Assembly: GCF_907165205.1 (NCBI RefSeq)
Contig: NC_058195.1
Coordinates: forward strand, 24,572,936-24,636,935
From: Coccinella septempunctata
Taxonomy: Eukaryota; Arthropoda; Insecta; Coleoptera; Coccinellidae
Direction of reading: 5' to 3'
DNA: 64,000 bases
The notes under the pieces are model-generated. The model saw only the letters and a program-made list of their open reading frames with translations, was not told the DNA's origin and did not search any database. This document shows positions 50,121 through 60,982 of the stretch, one piece after another. Positions within the stretch are counted from its first letter, which is position 1. Each line of letters begins with the position of its first letter. The translations under genes were made by a program, and so were the position numbers.

Positions 50121-52794
50121 TCTCGGAAACCTGGCTACATCCTGGTATTCCGGACACACTTGTTGCGATACCTGGTTACGATGTTTTTAGGCATGATAGC
50201 ACGTCTACCGTGGGCTACGGTGGTGTGTGTGCTTACGTTTCAAGAGAGGTTGCCGACTCTTTTACTCTTACGATATCGGGTCTCGATTCACCAGGAATTG
50301 ACAATCTATTTATTGACCTTTCGAAGGGCAGATCTTGCGTTTTCACCATCGGTTGTATTTATAGACCACGTCCCTGTCAATCTGATGAAGCAATGGCAGT
50401 TCACCTAGGTGAACTTTCCAACTCTAAGCGCAACCTAGTTATAGCTGGTGACTTCAATATGCCCGATGTTCAATGGCCTATTGCATCGATAACGCGCAAT
50501 TCGCCATCCAATCCTTACATTCACTCCATCCATGAAAACAATTTGTTTCAGTTGATCGATTTCCCAACTCGCTTTCGTGGTACGCAAAATCCTTCTCTTT
50601 TAGATCTAATTTTGACAAACGATGCCAATCTTGTTTCCAAAATCGAACAATGTCCACCATTGGGAAGATCAGATCACATCATCCTGATGGCTTCTCTTCA
50701 ACTGCATTTTCCAACAACTAGAAGATTAAGTAAAACTGTGAAGATTACTGACTATCAACTCCTCAATCGTAAACTTGGTGAGGTCAACTGGAGCACACAT
50801 ATAACGCCCACATGCGATGTTGAAGAGGGCTGGACCTCGTTCTCATCAATCCTCCAGAATTTGATAGATGAATGCTCTCATGAACAGGAAATTATTCAAG
50901 TTCCATCCAAACCTTGGATTGATCGACACATTCTGCAGTTAATACACCATAAGAAGTCAATATGGCGGCGTTTCCAGCGCCGAAAACGCGTGGAGGACTA
51001 CAGCGAACATCGGAGATTCCCTAATTTTCTTTCTTCTTTTATGAGAAATGCTAAAAAGCTCTATGAATCCAAGTTGATTCATTCTAAGAACAGAAAAAAG
51101 TTCTTCAAATATGTTCGATCCACCCTCAATTCTAAAGTTGACATCCCACTAGTTACAAACTCCACCAGTCAACCGTCCTCCGGCCCCGAAGAATCCGCTA
51201 ATGTACTGGCGGATTGTTTTGCCTCTTCCTTCACCAGGGGATCTACCAGTCTACCTAAACCCATTGGTCCATACAATTCTTCGGAGATCACAGAAATAAG
51301 CTTTACTCCCTCTGTCGTTGAAGCACACCTCTCTGCCCTAGATGTCAACTCTTCGCCGGGTCCTGATGGTTTCTCTGCCAAACTTTTGAAGGAATGTGCT
51401 GAATCTCTTTCATACCCTCTCTCCCTAGTGTTCACACGATCGTTTGAGACTTCTCGCTTGCCTTCAACTTGGCGAAGTGCACTGGTGACGCCCATATTCA
51501 AAAAAGGAGACAAGAGTAATGCTGCCAATTATCGCCCCATCAGTTTGGTTCCGATCATATCCAAGGTGTGTGAGAAGATCATTCATGAGAAAGTCCTCCA
51601 ATTCGCCGTTGAAAACTGCCTTATACCGGACAGTCAACATGGTTTCCTGCCAGGTCGTTCAGTCATTACCAACCTTCTCGACTGCATCAATTCCTGGTCT
51701 AAGTCCCTAGATAAGTCCCATCCAGTTGACGTTATCTATCTAGATTTCTCACGAGCATTTGACCGCGTACCTCATAAGCTCCTCCTTCACAAGATAAAGC
51801 ATTTGGGAATTCGTGGCCGTCTACTCCGTTGGATCGAGGCATTTCCCACTGACAGAGTTTTCCAAGTTCGGGTTGGCAAATCTTTGTCTTCTCCGAGGCC
51901 AGTTTTAAGCGGCGTTCCGCAAGGGTCCGTATTAGGGCCTCTTCTATTTCTTCTGTTTATATCTGATTTGCCTAAGATCCTCAAATCAAAGTGCTCCCAA
52001 TTTGCTGACGACACGAAATTGTTCGGAAACCCTATTGCAACCGCTGTGGAACTTCAGGAGGACCTGGAGGCGCTGACCCATTGGTGCCGAGAGTGGCCCT
52101 CAACCAGGAGAAATGTGCTGTCTTACACCTAGGTTCCCTCAATCCCCGTCTCCAGTACTATCTGAACGATGTACCCATCAACACCTGTAGCAGTCATTCT
52201 GATCTCGGTGTGATTATTACCGAGAATCTCAGCTGGTCCGATCATATAATTTCCATTGTGAATAAGGCTAAAAGATCTCTGTTCATGATACAGAAGGCCT
52301 TCAACGGATGCGACCCCTCAACATGTGCTGTCCTGTTCAAGACTTATGTCCGCCCCATCTTGGAATTTGCTGGCCCTGTATGGTGTCCGGTACTGAACAG
52401 GGATTTGGCTTTGTTGGAGGGTATCCAGCGTCTAGCGACGCGTCTGCCATATGGGATTTTGCGACCAAGTTATGAAGAGAGGCTATCTCTCATGAATTTA
52501 CCGTCGTTTGCTGACAGGAGGATTTGAGGAGACCTAATCACAACGTACCGTGCTCTTCACAATCTCTTTGGAGCTGACCTAAGCAGTCTTTTCACTTTGA
52601 ACTCCGATGGTCGTCTACGTGGTCATGCATATAAACTGACTAAGGAAAATTTTAGATCGTCGCAGAGGCAAAATTTCATCTCCAACCGGGTTTTCAGTGC
52701 GTGGAATAGTTTGCCGTCGGCTGTTGTGAACTCAGAGTCTGTCAATGCGTTCAGAAACAACTATGACAATTTGTGCCGTCGCGTACGTCGGTGA
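50037..52794 (+). pseudogene. LINE ORF2: endonuclease-reverse transcriptase with late frameshifts
   Basis: Endonuclease: LISETWLHPGIPDTL, GGVCAYVSREV, VIAGDFNMPDVQW, LGRSDHIILM. The reverse transcriptase is complete to FADDTKLFG: SSPGPDGFSAKLLKE, FKKGDKSNAANYRPISLVP, HGFLPGRSVITNL, YLDFSRAFDRVPHKL and SGVPQGSVLGPLLFL. At about 52100 a loss of bases shifts the frame (REWPSTRRN against the expected continuation ending NQEKCAVLHLG). It continues in 52081-52527 (DLGVIITENLSWSDHI). A TGA at 52525-52527 (Arg codon by context) ends it, and 52597-52794 holds the C-terminus (RVFSAWNSLPSAVVNS). Two lesions only, so recent inactivation. Confidence 0.88.
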
Positions 52795-52983
52795 CACTCG
52801 TGATAATGGATTTTTTTATTTTATTTTTTTTTTCTCTATTTTTGATTCACACTTTTTCATTCTCATGTACACACAATGTATTCTTGATTCTATGTAGAAC
52901 GTATATGTTTTTATTTTGAGTTTTATAGGCTTTGCCTCAACTCTGTATCTTTCTCAAATAAATAAATAAACAAATAAATGAAT

Positions 52984-53436
52984 CTTCTAGATAGGCACAC
53001 TGAAAAAATTTCAAAATCAGAGATCTCGAGGAACAAACCAGAAGACAGTGGAAGCTGAAAGATATCAAGACCATCCCTATTGTAATTTCATCTACAGGCC
53101 TGATACCGAAGAAACTACTGGAGAACTTGAGGAAACTTCAGCTGGACGAAAATATTTATAGAGTCATGCAGAAGGCGGTACTGCTCGGAACGGCGAGAAC
53201 TGTACGCAAGTACATGGGGAATGCAGAGGAACACCGTCTGCGTCGACAGGAAGTACGGGTGGAGCAGGAATCCAACCTACAGCAGGGAGGCGAGGAGCGA
53301 CCCGGACCCGACCACCACCTCGAGCCCGAAAACCTGGAAAGGGCTCCAACAGAGCTTAATCCTTTTGATATCTGAGATATCTGGGATAAGTGAATTTTCC
53401 TCTGGAGAGGAGTGTGAAAGCCGCAAGGCTAAAGTC
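52984..53436 (+). pseudogene. R4/Dong-like LINE 3' region, right part
   Basis: Continues the fragment at 43293-43618: LLDRHTEKIS, then in shifted frames KTIPIVISSTGLIP-like and ENIYRVMQKAVLLGTARTVRKYMGNAEEH. The 3' untranslated region ends GCCGCAAGGCTAAAGTCA followed by (TAA)n. The same 3' end occurs inverted at 60185-60550. Positions 53221-53375 differ from that copy by an insertion of GC-rich sequence. Confidence 0.75.
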
Positions 53437-53582
53437 ATAATAATAATAATAATTTATTGATCCCCTCTGACAAGTTCATACTTGTATGGGACAGGTCAAA
53501 CAAAATGAGAAAATAGACAATAAAAATCAACAATTTGTCAATACATCGCATAGATAATTATCTACTGAGTAATAACATTTTT

Positions 53583-56495
53583 TTAACAATAATGTTTTAA
53601 CAGCTTCAGAGACTGAATGACACGCGGCAAATGGTTGTACAGTTTGATACACTGATACATAGGAGACTTCTCAAACTTGGTTGTTTTCTGTTTGGGGATG
53701 TTTAAAGTTTTCTCACTTCTTGTGTTGTAGTTATGAAAACTAGACAGCTTTGCCACGCCCCCTTCATTCTCTTTCACATATATAAGACATCTCAATATGT
53801 AAATAGAGGACAATGTAAGAATGCTATTTTCTACAAAAACAGGTCTACATGTGGAACGCGGAGGTATACCAAATATCATGAGTAAAATTCGTTTTTGCAA
53901 AATAAAAGCTCTACCAGCATCCGAAGAGTTTCCCCAGAGTAGAATATTATAGTTCAAATGACTAAAAACCAAGCTGTAATAGATGTTAATTAGGGAATCT
54001 AAGGGAACAGATTTTCTTATCCTATTTATGGCATAATATGAGCTGTTCAATTTCCTGCACAACATGTCGACATGTGTACACCACCTCAAACCACTATCCA
54101 GACTGATGCCAAGAAACTTGGTACTTTCCTTAGAGCGGACGGCAATATCTAGGTAACGAATGACGAATTCACGATCATCCTGCCTAATTGAAAAATGTAC
54201 ACACTCGGTTTTTTCAACATTGATAATTAAGTTGTTTTTGTGACACCATTCCACAAAGCACCCCAATAGTGTCTCACATAAAGTTCGTAGCTCATCCAAC
54301 GATGGAGCCGCAACCGCTACAGAGGCATCATCAGCGAATAAACCCAATAAAAAACCTTTCATAATATTCGTCAGATTTCGAACGGTTAACAAACTAACGA
54401 GCATCCTACGTAAGTAAACAGGAAGATCGTTAATGAAAATCAGAAATAGAAGGGGTCCAAGAACGGATCCTTATGGTACACTCAGATTTGATTCATGCTC
54501 GGTTGATACAGAATCTTGAACTTTTACACACATGACTCTACCTTCCAGATAGCTGCGAAGCCATTCCAAAAATACGCCCCGAAACCCCAGATTGTAGCAT
54601 TTGTCAAGTATGAACTGAAAGGACAAACTGTCGAATGCCCTAGACAGATCAAAAAACATACCCGCAACACACAAACCATTATCGAGACATTCGTATACAA
54701 AATTAACAAAAGTAACAGCGGCCGTTTGTGTTGAGCGACCAGGTCTAAACCCATGCTGGGCAGTATCAAGTATATCATACTTGTCGAGGAAATCCATCAT
54801 CCTATTAAACACAATCCTTTCAAACACTTTAGTAAATACACTCAAAATTGAAATTGGTCTATAATTTGCAATATTTTGAATATCATTTTTTTTATATATA
54901 GGTATAACTAGAGATCTCTTGAGGAGGGGAGGAAAAACGCCTGAACTAATAGAAATATTGATACAATGTGCAAGATGGTGGCATATGTTTGTACTTATTA
55001 ATTTCAAAATTCTAGCGGAAATTGAATCAGATCCTGCACACTTATTATTTTTCAAGGATCTTATGATGTCAGCTACCTCACAATCTAACACTGGGTGAAA
55101 GAAAAAAGTCGAGCTTTCTATACTTGAGGTGGTGCAAGATAGAGATGAGGAATTACCATAGTAGCAGCTTAGACTAGCTTCGGTGATTGAAGAAAAGTAA
55201 TCAGCAAAAATCTCCGCTAATTCGCTGTCTTTGGTATGCAGAAAACCATCAACAACAAGTTGAATAGATACATTTCTCACCTTAGCTCGACCAGTCAGAG
55301 CATTCACTATGGACCACACTGTTTTGTTCTTGTTGTCTGATGTATTGATTTGCTCACTATGATATCTGAGTTTTGCAGTTTTTATCATTGAATTGTAGGA
55401 CATTTTAGCAGTTTTATACAACTTATGGCTATTTTGACATTTCAGATTCATGTGTAACCAGTGGAGATTCATGAGTTCCTGTTTTGCAAGGGTTATTTCT
55501 GGAGTAATCCACCTCTTTACTTGACTACTATTACTAGAAAATCTTTTCACTGGGCAGCAAGATTCGAATGTGCTGACAATCGTCTGAATGAGAACTTCAA
55601 AACATTTCTCGGCATCAACAGTCTCATAAAGAGCCTGAAATCCACAATTTGAAATATTCGAAACAAAACTACTGATATTGTACTGACTCAAGTTTCTGAC
55701 CAACTTTGATACAGATTGAGGCATTGTTTCGAGTTCAGTGGTGAAGTCCAACAGAATGGTCCTGTGGTCGCCAATAAAGGCATCAAAAACTTCCACCTTG
55801 CACTCAGACTGTTCAGCGTTAGTCAGAATATAGTCAACCTTAGAAGTCGATGTGTGACCATTCACATCAGTAAACACTCTAGTAGGCTCTGTAGAAGTAA
55901 TCTTAAGACCAAAACAATCAATTAAATCCATGAAAAGCTTACGATTCATGCAATCAGTATTCAAAAAATTAATGTTCATATCACCACACACAAACATTAT
56001 ATCAACTAGATGTGAGCAGTGTTCCAGAGTATATGTTAATCTGTTCAGAAATACCCTGATGTTACCTGAACAAGGCCTGTATACACTTATGACACCAACC
56101 CGATTTGCATCAGTTACAACAATAGTTCCACATATTTCACAGTGCAACTCTTCCGAGAAAACCGTCACGCACAAATTTTTCACCCTCACTCCGGATCTTA
56201 CATAGATCATCGATCCACCGTGAGCTCTAGAGGGCCGACAGTAATAGTCTGCTAACAGGTAACCGGCTAATGACATTGTTCTAACACTTAAAGAATTACA
56301 CCAGTGTTCAGCAACACACATGATATCCGGATTTTTTTCCGCCATAAGCAACTCTATGATATCCATTTTGTTCAAAATACATTGTGCATTCATTTGTAGA
56401 AGTCTCAACTTAGATTTTCCTAGATTGTTTAGTCTGTCGGGCGGTTCATTTTTCTCGGATGAAAAAAACGATTTATGCTTGCCATATTTGGCCAA
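53583..56495 (-). pseudogene. CR1-like LINE ORF2: endonuclease-reverse transcriptase with one nonsense codon
   Basis: The endonuclease in 56495-54471 has RLLQMNAQCILNKMD, MCVAEHWCNS, FVCGDMNINFL, KVDYILTN and IGDHRTILLD. The reverse transcriptase has CAGSDSISARILKLI, YKKNDIQNIANYRPISILS, QHGFRPGRSTQTAAV and FFDLSRAFDSLSFQFI. At 54471-54473 the conserved VPQGSVLGP reads VP*GSVLGP (TAA for the Gln codon). Reading continues after it; 54404-53583 has LFADDASVAVA, the catalytic Asp pair, then STKFLGISLDSGLRW and the C-terminus. A single C-to-T change is the only clear lesion. Confidence 0.9.
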
Positions 56496-57377
56496 TTAGA
56501 TCCATCTAAAGCTCTTCCATATTCAGAGCTTGGGATTGTTACCTTGAACGACGAATATGCTTCGGGGTATTTAGAAGTGATTCGCCCACAACGTACGGAA
56601 GAGAACTTTTTCTGCAGAAAATTCATTAAATTCTCCTCTGTCGTGTCAGGTTTTAAATTTGACACATGAAAAACACTAAATTTTTCAACTCCCTGAACAG
56701 ATGACTCCTGTGAACAGCTTCCAACGACCAATGTTCGATTTCGTTTTCTAACTGATCTTTTTATAATTTATATCGCCTGCTGAATTATTTCCATCCACTT
56801 GCCTATTTAGTTCCAATGTTGTTCTCGAAGGAGCTCTAGAAGTACCGGCGCCCGTAACGTTTATAGAAGGAATTTCACTAGATACTGAACCGTGAGGATC
56901 GTGAGTTACAGTGCCAGTAAGCAGCTCTTGTACTCCAGACTGTCTATGTGAGGATTTAATCGCCTTGTTATGTTTATTGTTTGATTGCACTTTTTTGTTG
57001 AGATTTTCGATTACAGCATTTTTATTCGTTATTTCATTTTCAAGCGTTGAGATCTTAAACTTCAAAAGGCAGTTGTTTTCTATAAGTAGGGAATTTTTCG
57101 CTTCCAACTCGGCTATTATTTTCAATAAGAGCTCCTGTTGGGTAGATTCATTAGAAATATTTTTAACGATACTCTCAGACTTTGGAGATATACACGTACT
57201 TCCAGAATTGCAATCGGTAGAAGATGAAAAATCTTCATCGCAGCACTTTTTGACTTTATTGGCACAACCGGGATGGTAAACTTTATTACAAACATTACAC
57301 TTTGTGGTGTTTTTTTTAATTTTTCGATTACATGAAGGACATTCGGGAATAATTATTTGAAGAGACTCGCTCGACAC
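56429..57377 (-). pseudogene. CR1-like LINE ORF1 with zinc finger and coiled coil
   Basis: 57377-56748 reads SSESLQIIIPECPSCNRK, with CNVCNKVYHPGC forming a PHD-like zinc finger, then a coiled coil (about residues 80-140: LLLKIIAELEAKNSLLIENN) and a Ser/Thr-rich linker. The first codon is GTG at 57375-57377, so the ATG may have mutated. A frame break near 56745 leads to 56731-56429, an RRM-like part (FSVFHVSNLKPDTTEENL, FKVTIPSSEYGRAL) that overlaps the start of ORF2 at 56495. Different family from the ORF1 at 48984-50120. Confidence 0.7.
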
Positions 57378-57392
57378 AACCTTCCTGTTCGA

Positions 57393-57893
57393 CGACAGGC
57401 AAAGACTCTGTTAAAAAAATGTGCCTTAGAAGGAGGTGACATAAATATGTTTCTTTTAAAGTATAGAAATTCTCCCACTAATATTGGTTTGTCTCCAGCC
57501 CAATTATTTTTGAATAGGCGCCTCAAAGATAGTCTGCCCTCAAGGAGTTCTCTACTTAAACCAGTTGTGATAAATAATGACGAATACAGACAAAGATCTG
57601 TTAAACAACAATTGTTACAAAAGCATTATTATGATTCTGGAAGTAAATCCTTGAGTGATGGTGTTGCTGGTGATGATATTTATTTCAAATCAAAAAATTG
57701 GAAAAGGGGGAAAATTGTTAGTAAATGTCAAGAACCGAGATCTTATATTGTATCAGACGATAATGATAGATTATATAGAAGAAATAGAGAACATATAATT
57801 GTTAAAAGTGATGAAGAGGAAAGTCCTCAAACCAAGAGATATGACTTACGTGATAGGGATAGGATTCAAAAACCCTGTAAATTCCCTAACTAG
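57393..57893 (+). pseudogene. C-terminal part of the Gypsy-type integrase
   Basis: Continues directly from 43274: after AEKAV come RQAKTLLKKCALEGGDINMF, then LLKYRNSPTNIGLSPAQL (typical of Gypsy integrases of this group), and a C-terminal domain ending YDLRDRDRIQKPCKFPN and a stop. The frame before 57393 (from 57357) belongs to the inserted LINE. The 3' LTR starts 100 bp later. Confidence 0.85.
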
Positions 57894-57993
57894 ATTGTGA
57901 CCAATTTTCAAACAAAATTTGTAACTTTGTTTTATTTTTGTATTGTATAAATTCTTTTTTATTTTTTTCATCAGAGATCTCAAAGAGAGAGGA

Positions 57994-58219
57994 TGTAACA
58001 TATATGGGTTGTGTTATAATAAAGAACAAGAACGTTCTATTCTATATTGATTTGATCAGGTCATGCGTGATGGGATGACGCATGACCAACATGTAATGAG
58101 AAGTGTTAACGAGATTTTGTACAGTGTAGAGAGTCCAGAAATAAAGATATAGAAAACGCTCCAGAGTTTAATTAATATTACTCATAATATATAATATATT
58201 ATAAAGTGAACATCATACA
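57994..58219 (+). repeat. 3' LTR of the Gypsy-type element
   Basis: 226 bp, TGTAACATATATGGG to CATCATACA, preceded by the purine tract AAAGAGAGAGGA and followed by the target duplicate GTAG. Confidence 0.9.
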
Positions 58220-58223
58220 GTAG

Positions 58224-59305
58224 CGAATCTATTTAATGTGTTTCCTATTGAAGAGATGAATACTCATTCGCTTCGAAATAAGTCGAAATACTAATTTCAT
58301 CAACTGCCCTTTTTTTGTATTCTTTAGGGGCTCTTACATTCCAAAATTTGGAAAGTTTGAAACATCTTTTCAGAAATTGTAAAAAAAATGGGGATACTTC
58401 TCATTGGATACTCAACATTTAGTGTCATCCACCATGGATTTGAAATAAACAATATCATCAAGTGCATTTGAATGTGTATTGCGTATACAATTGAAAAAAT
58501 AAAATATAAGAAATAAATCCAAAATCTCATTATTAGAATAGCAACGATTCATTTTGTGAAATCAAAAAATTTCATAATGACTAACAATAAGACCTGTCTG
58601 ACACTGTCTGTGAATTATAAATGGGATGATTTATCTTCTATGCTCACAAAATATCCTTATGAATCAGATTCGAAGAATTTGACTCTACGTACTACATAAA
58701 TCCAGAAAATCTCAAATAACTCAGAAATTATTGAATTTAGGAGCATAATCATGTGATGAAACTATTATTATTTTTGACCGCAGAATACAACACAATTATA
58801 AAAAAATAGGGTTCTAATTTGAAAAACAGAAGTTATGGCCAATTTAAGATCACAATTTTCAACACAAAATTTGAAACACCCTGTGATGATATTTTTGAAA
58901 ACTAAAAGATGCATGACCTTTTCACATCCTTCCTCTTCGATGTTGTAAAAACGGTTTACGCTCAGGATATTTAAAATAAGAATAATGAACATATTACTGA
59001 CTGAACATATTTGACTTTTTTCCAGTTTTTTTTTTGATATTTTGAAAACTATTCGATTATATACAATGGTTTTAACAGAAATGTATTCACTATTGAATAC
59101 TCGATCATACCAGGAATAGAAAACTTGAAAAAAAATTTTTTCGTCGAATTTATTTTCACTCCCTATATAACCGGAAGTTTTTGGGCTTCGAAAATATTTT
59201 AGCTCTGTAGAGAACTTCGAACAATATCATAATCCCAATTTTCAGATTACAAATATGTCTAGTTCTCCAGAAACGTCTAATAGCCACTCGAACTTGAGAC
59301 ACCCT
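58224..59305 (-). repeat. Right inverted arm of DD41D element no. 2, with an inverted copy of the transposase start
   Basis: Inverse of 36597-37600. On the minus strand, 58565-58240 parallels the transposase N-terminus (MNRCYSNNEILDLF, then TYFEANEYSS after stops), and 58665-59240 is the inverted repeat. The end ACACCCTGTATA is at 59294-59305. Confidence 0.75.
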
Positions 59306-59974
59306 GTATAGCTCCTTCAAAAAAAAGGGTCACAGCATTCCGTTTTCTATGTTTTTCACAATGATCATAAATAATGTCTCCCCCCTTCAAACCACTTTTC
59401 TTTTAGTCAAGTATAGGCGATTTTTAGCGTGATACTGGTTACTCCTTTCATGTTAGCGTGAAATCGGTTATAGAGGGTGAGTGTTATTACGTTATATCCT
59501 ACGTCACTAGCATTTACCGCAAAGAAGCGATCAGAGTTATGAGCGGTGACAAGGGTTTATTTATTTGTCAAATGTATGACACGCTTGAACGAAAAAACGT
59601 GATGAAAAAATATTCGCATCTTTTTATTTATGGTGTGTTCAAAGTGCTCTTTTGTATTGGAAGACCACAGATATGCTTTTCCGAACGCATGCAGTAGTAT
59701 TCAAATAATGAATGTTCTCGTGGAGGAACTGGATGTCGACATACCATTCGTTCATCAAAGAATATTGATCTCCGTCCAAGATCATGAGGAGCCAAATATT
59801 TGTATGGAAAAACAAGCTGTTATAGAACCAATCGGACTGTTCTTGAACAGGATACAAGAAATAGAGCAGGGCTCATAACAAGTTTCACCATGCAGCAAAA
59901 CAATTTTCCAAAACGGGCCAGAAAATGTTTATGTTTATGCGTATGCTAAGTTGTTTTTTTTCATATAATAATAA
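59306..59974. other. Unassigned intronic sequence
   Basis: Plus-strand open stretches at 59458-59697 and 59630-59878 contain no motif I recognise. They could be part of a decayed element. No splice-flanked dynein sequence is seen. Confidence 0.3.
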
Positions 59975-60179
59975 TATGTTTATTGATCCACTAGGACATA
60001 TTTCATACATGTGTAGGACAAGTCAAAAAAGGAAAGAGAAAAATCACTCGACTCGAAAAACAAATAATTGCCGATAATAATCAGCAACAGTATAAAAACA
60101 TTCCTCAATCAATTTAGCCCTAACATTCTTTTTAAATTCCTTGAGTTCAACAACCTACACATTTTAGTAAATGATTAAA
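59975..60179 (-). mobile_element. LINE 3' tail (CR1-like)
   Basis: On the minus strand it ends ACTTGTCCTACACATGTATG...GATCAATAAACA followed by (TTA)n. It resembles the tail of the LINE at 53437 and the tails embedded in the two 1.2-kb transposons. The adjoining R4-like fragment begins at 60180, so again an R4-like end lies beside such a LINE 3' segment. Confidence 0.55.
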
Positions 60180-60855
60180 TAATTTGACTTTAGCCTTGCG
60201 GCTTTCACACTCCTCTTCAGAGGAAAATTCACTTATACCAGATATCTCAGATATCAAAAGGATTAAGCAGACGGTGTTCCTCTGCATTCCCCATGTACTT
60301 GCGTACAGTTCTCGCCGTTCCGAGCAGTACCGCCTTCTGAATGACTTTATAAATATTTTCGTTCACCTGAAGTTTTCTCAAGTTCTCTAGTAGTATCTTC
60401 GGTATCAGGCCTGTAGATGAAATGACAATAGGGATGGTCTTTATATCTTTCAGCTTCCACTGTCTTCTGGTTTGTTCCTCGAGATCTCTGTATTTTGAAA
60501 TTTTTTCAGTGTGTCTATCTAAAAGATTGTTATTATTTGGAATTGCCACATGAAGCCCTCTGTCTCAGGAAACAACCTTCCGGAAGTCAACCAGTAGTTC
60601 GATGCTGATATGTCGACGTAATCATGGTTGACCTCATTCTGGTGCCTTCCATGCAAAGGTTTGCCAATCAGTTTCTGCATTTTACTTTCTGCAGAGTGTT
60701 CGACGGTTTCCAAGTGATCCTGGTGTAGTTTTAACGGTGTAGAAGTATCAGCAACACAAACAACTCGATGGAGTTCTGACGAAGCTGCCTTGCTCAAGAA
60801 ATATTTCCGAAGTCCCTCAATTTCCTGGTTTACTTTTTCGACCTCAAACTTCACA
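60180..60855 (-). pseudogene. R4/Dong-like LINE 3' region with an internal deletion
   Basis: 60854-60519 encodes a region before the nuclease (EIEGLRKYFLSKAASSEL, KLIGKPLHGRHQNEVNHDYV, WLTSGRLFPETEGF). It then jumps to MWQFQIIT-type sequence and, in the frame 60549-60247, to IPNNNNLLDRHTEKISKYRDL, KTIPIVISSTGLIPK, QKAVLLGTARTVRKYMG and a stop. The CCHC and the catalytic RPD block between them are deleted. Same family as the pieces at 43293-43618 and 52984-53436. The 3' end GCCGCAAGGCTAAAGTCAAA is identical in type. Confidence 0.8.
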
Positions 60856-60982
60856 CTGACACTTCTAATGAGTCTTGTTCGTTGCTATGGAAACGCAATA
60901 TTTTTTTTATGCATGGAACTCGTCTAGGCTAATTAGATATCAATACATCCTCTTATGAGTAAATAATTATGTAGGTGTCTGA

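Larger units (their letters stand above)
48800..52983 (+). mobile_element. PHD-finger LINE (CR1/L2-like), plus strand
   Basis: Begins just after the J2 poly(A), has about 180 bp of 5' untranslated sequence, two overlapping ORFs and a 3' end ...CAAATAAATAAATAAACAAA (AAAT-type tail, 52958-52980), followed by AATCTT, the duplicated target in the R4-like LINE. ORF1 is intact; ORF2 is broken near its end. Confidence 0.8.
53437..57392 (-). mobile_element. CR1-like LINE, minus strand, inserted in the Gypsy integrase
   Basis: The 3' end on the minus strand is GGGATCAATAAA followed by (TTA)n at 53437-53455. ORF1 begins near 57377 and the 5' edge lies at about 57392, where integrase sequence (CGACAGGCAAAG) resumes. 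The same tail type, ...AATAAACA...(TTA)n after GACTTGTCC, occurs at 59975 and 38565. Confidence 0.8.
39695..58219 (+). mobile_element. Gypsy-type LTR retrotransposon with intact ends, carrying a 14-kb nested insertion
   Basis: 226-bp LTRs at 39695-39920 and 57994-58219 (TGTARCATATATGGG ... ACATCA), flanked by a perfect 4-bp target duplication GTAG (39691-39694 and 58220-58223). A PBS-like TGGTGTCAGG follows the 5' LTR at 39921 and a polypurine tract AAAGAGAGAGGA precedes the 3' LTR. The internal region has gag, then protease-RT-RNase H, then integrase, interrupted at 43275-57392. With the insertion removed the element is about 4.4 kb. The LTRs differ at only a few bases. Confidence 0.93.
36597..59305 (+). 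mobile_element. DD41D-type transposon no. 2 with ~1-kb inverted arms, the host of the nested stack
   Basis: The arm 36597-37155 (AATTGGGATTATGATATTGT...) reappears inverted at 58665-59240. The inverted match continues into the transposase start (37310-37600 against 58240-58565). The right end terminates ACACCCTGTATA at 59305 like the intact DD41D copy; the left terminal 70 bp are missing or displaced. The transposase remnant lies at 37327-39604. The element was later hit by a 1.2-kb non-autonomous transposon (37941-39158) and by an LTR element (39695-58219). Confidence 0.75.

Noticed and set aside
54471..54473. In-frame TAA in the CR1-like reverse transcriptase as a recoding site.
   Set aside because: It replaces the Gln codon of the universal PQGSVLGP block; a plain nonsense mutation is simpler.
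59458..59878. Open frames considered as host exons or a transposase piece.
   Set aside because: No conserved motif, no convincing splice sites, and they shift frame relative to each other.
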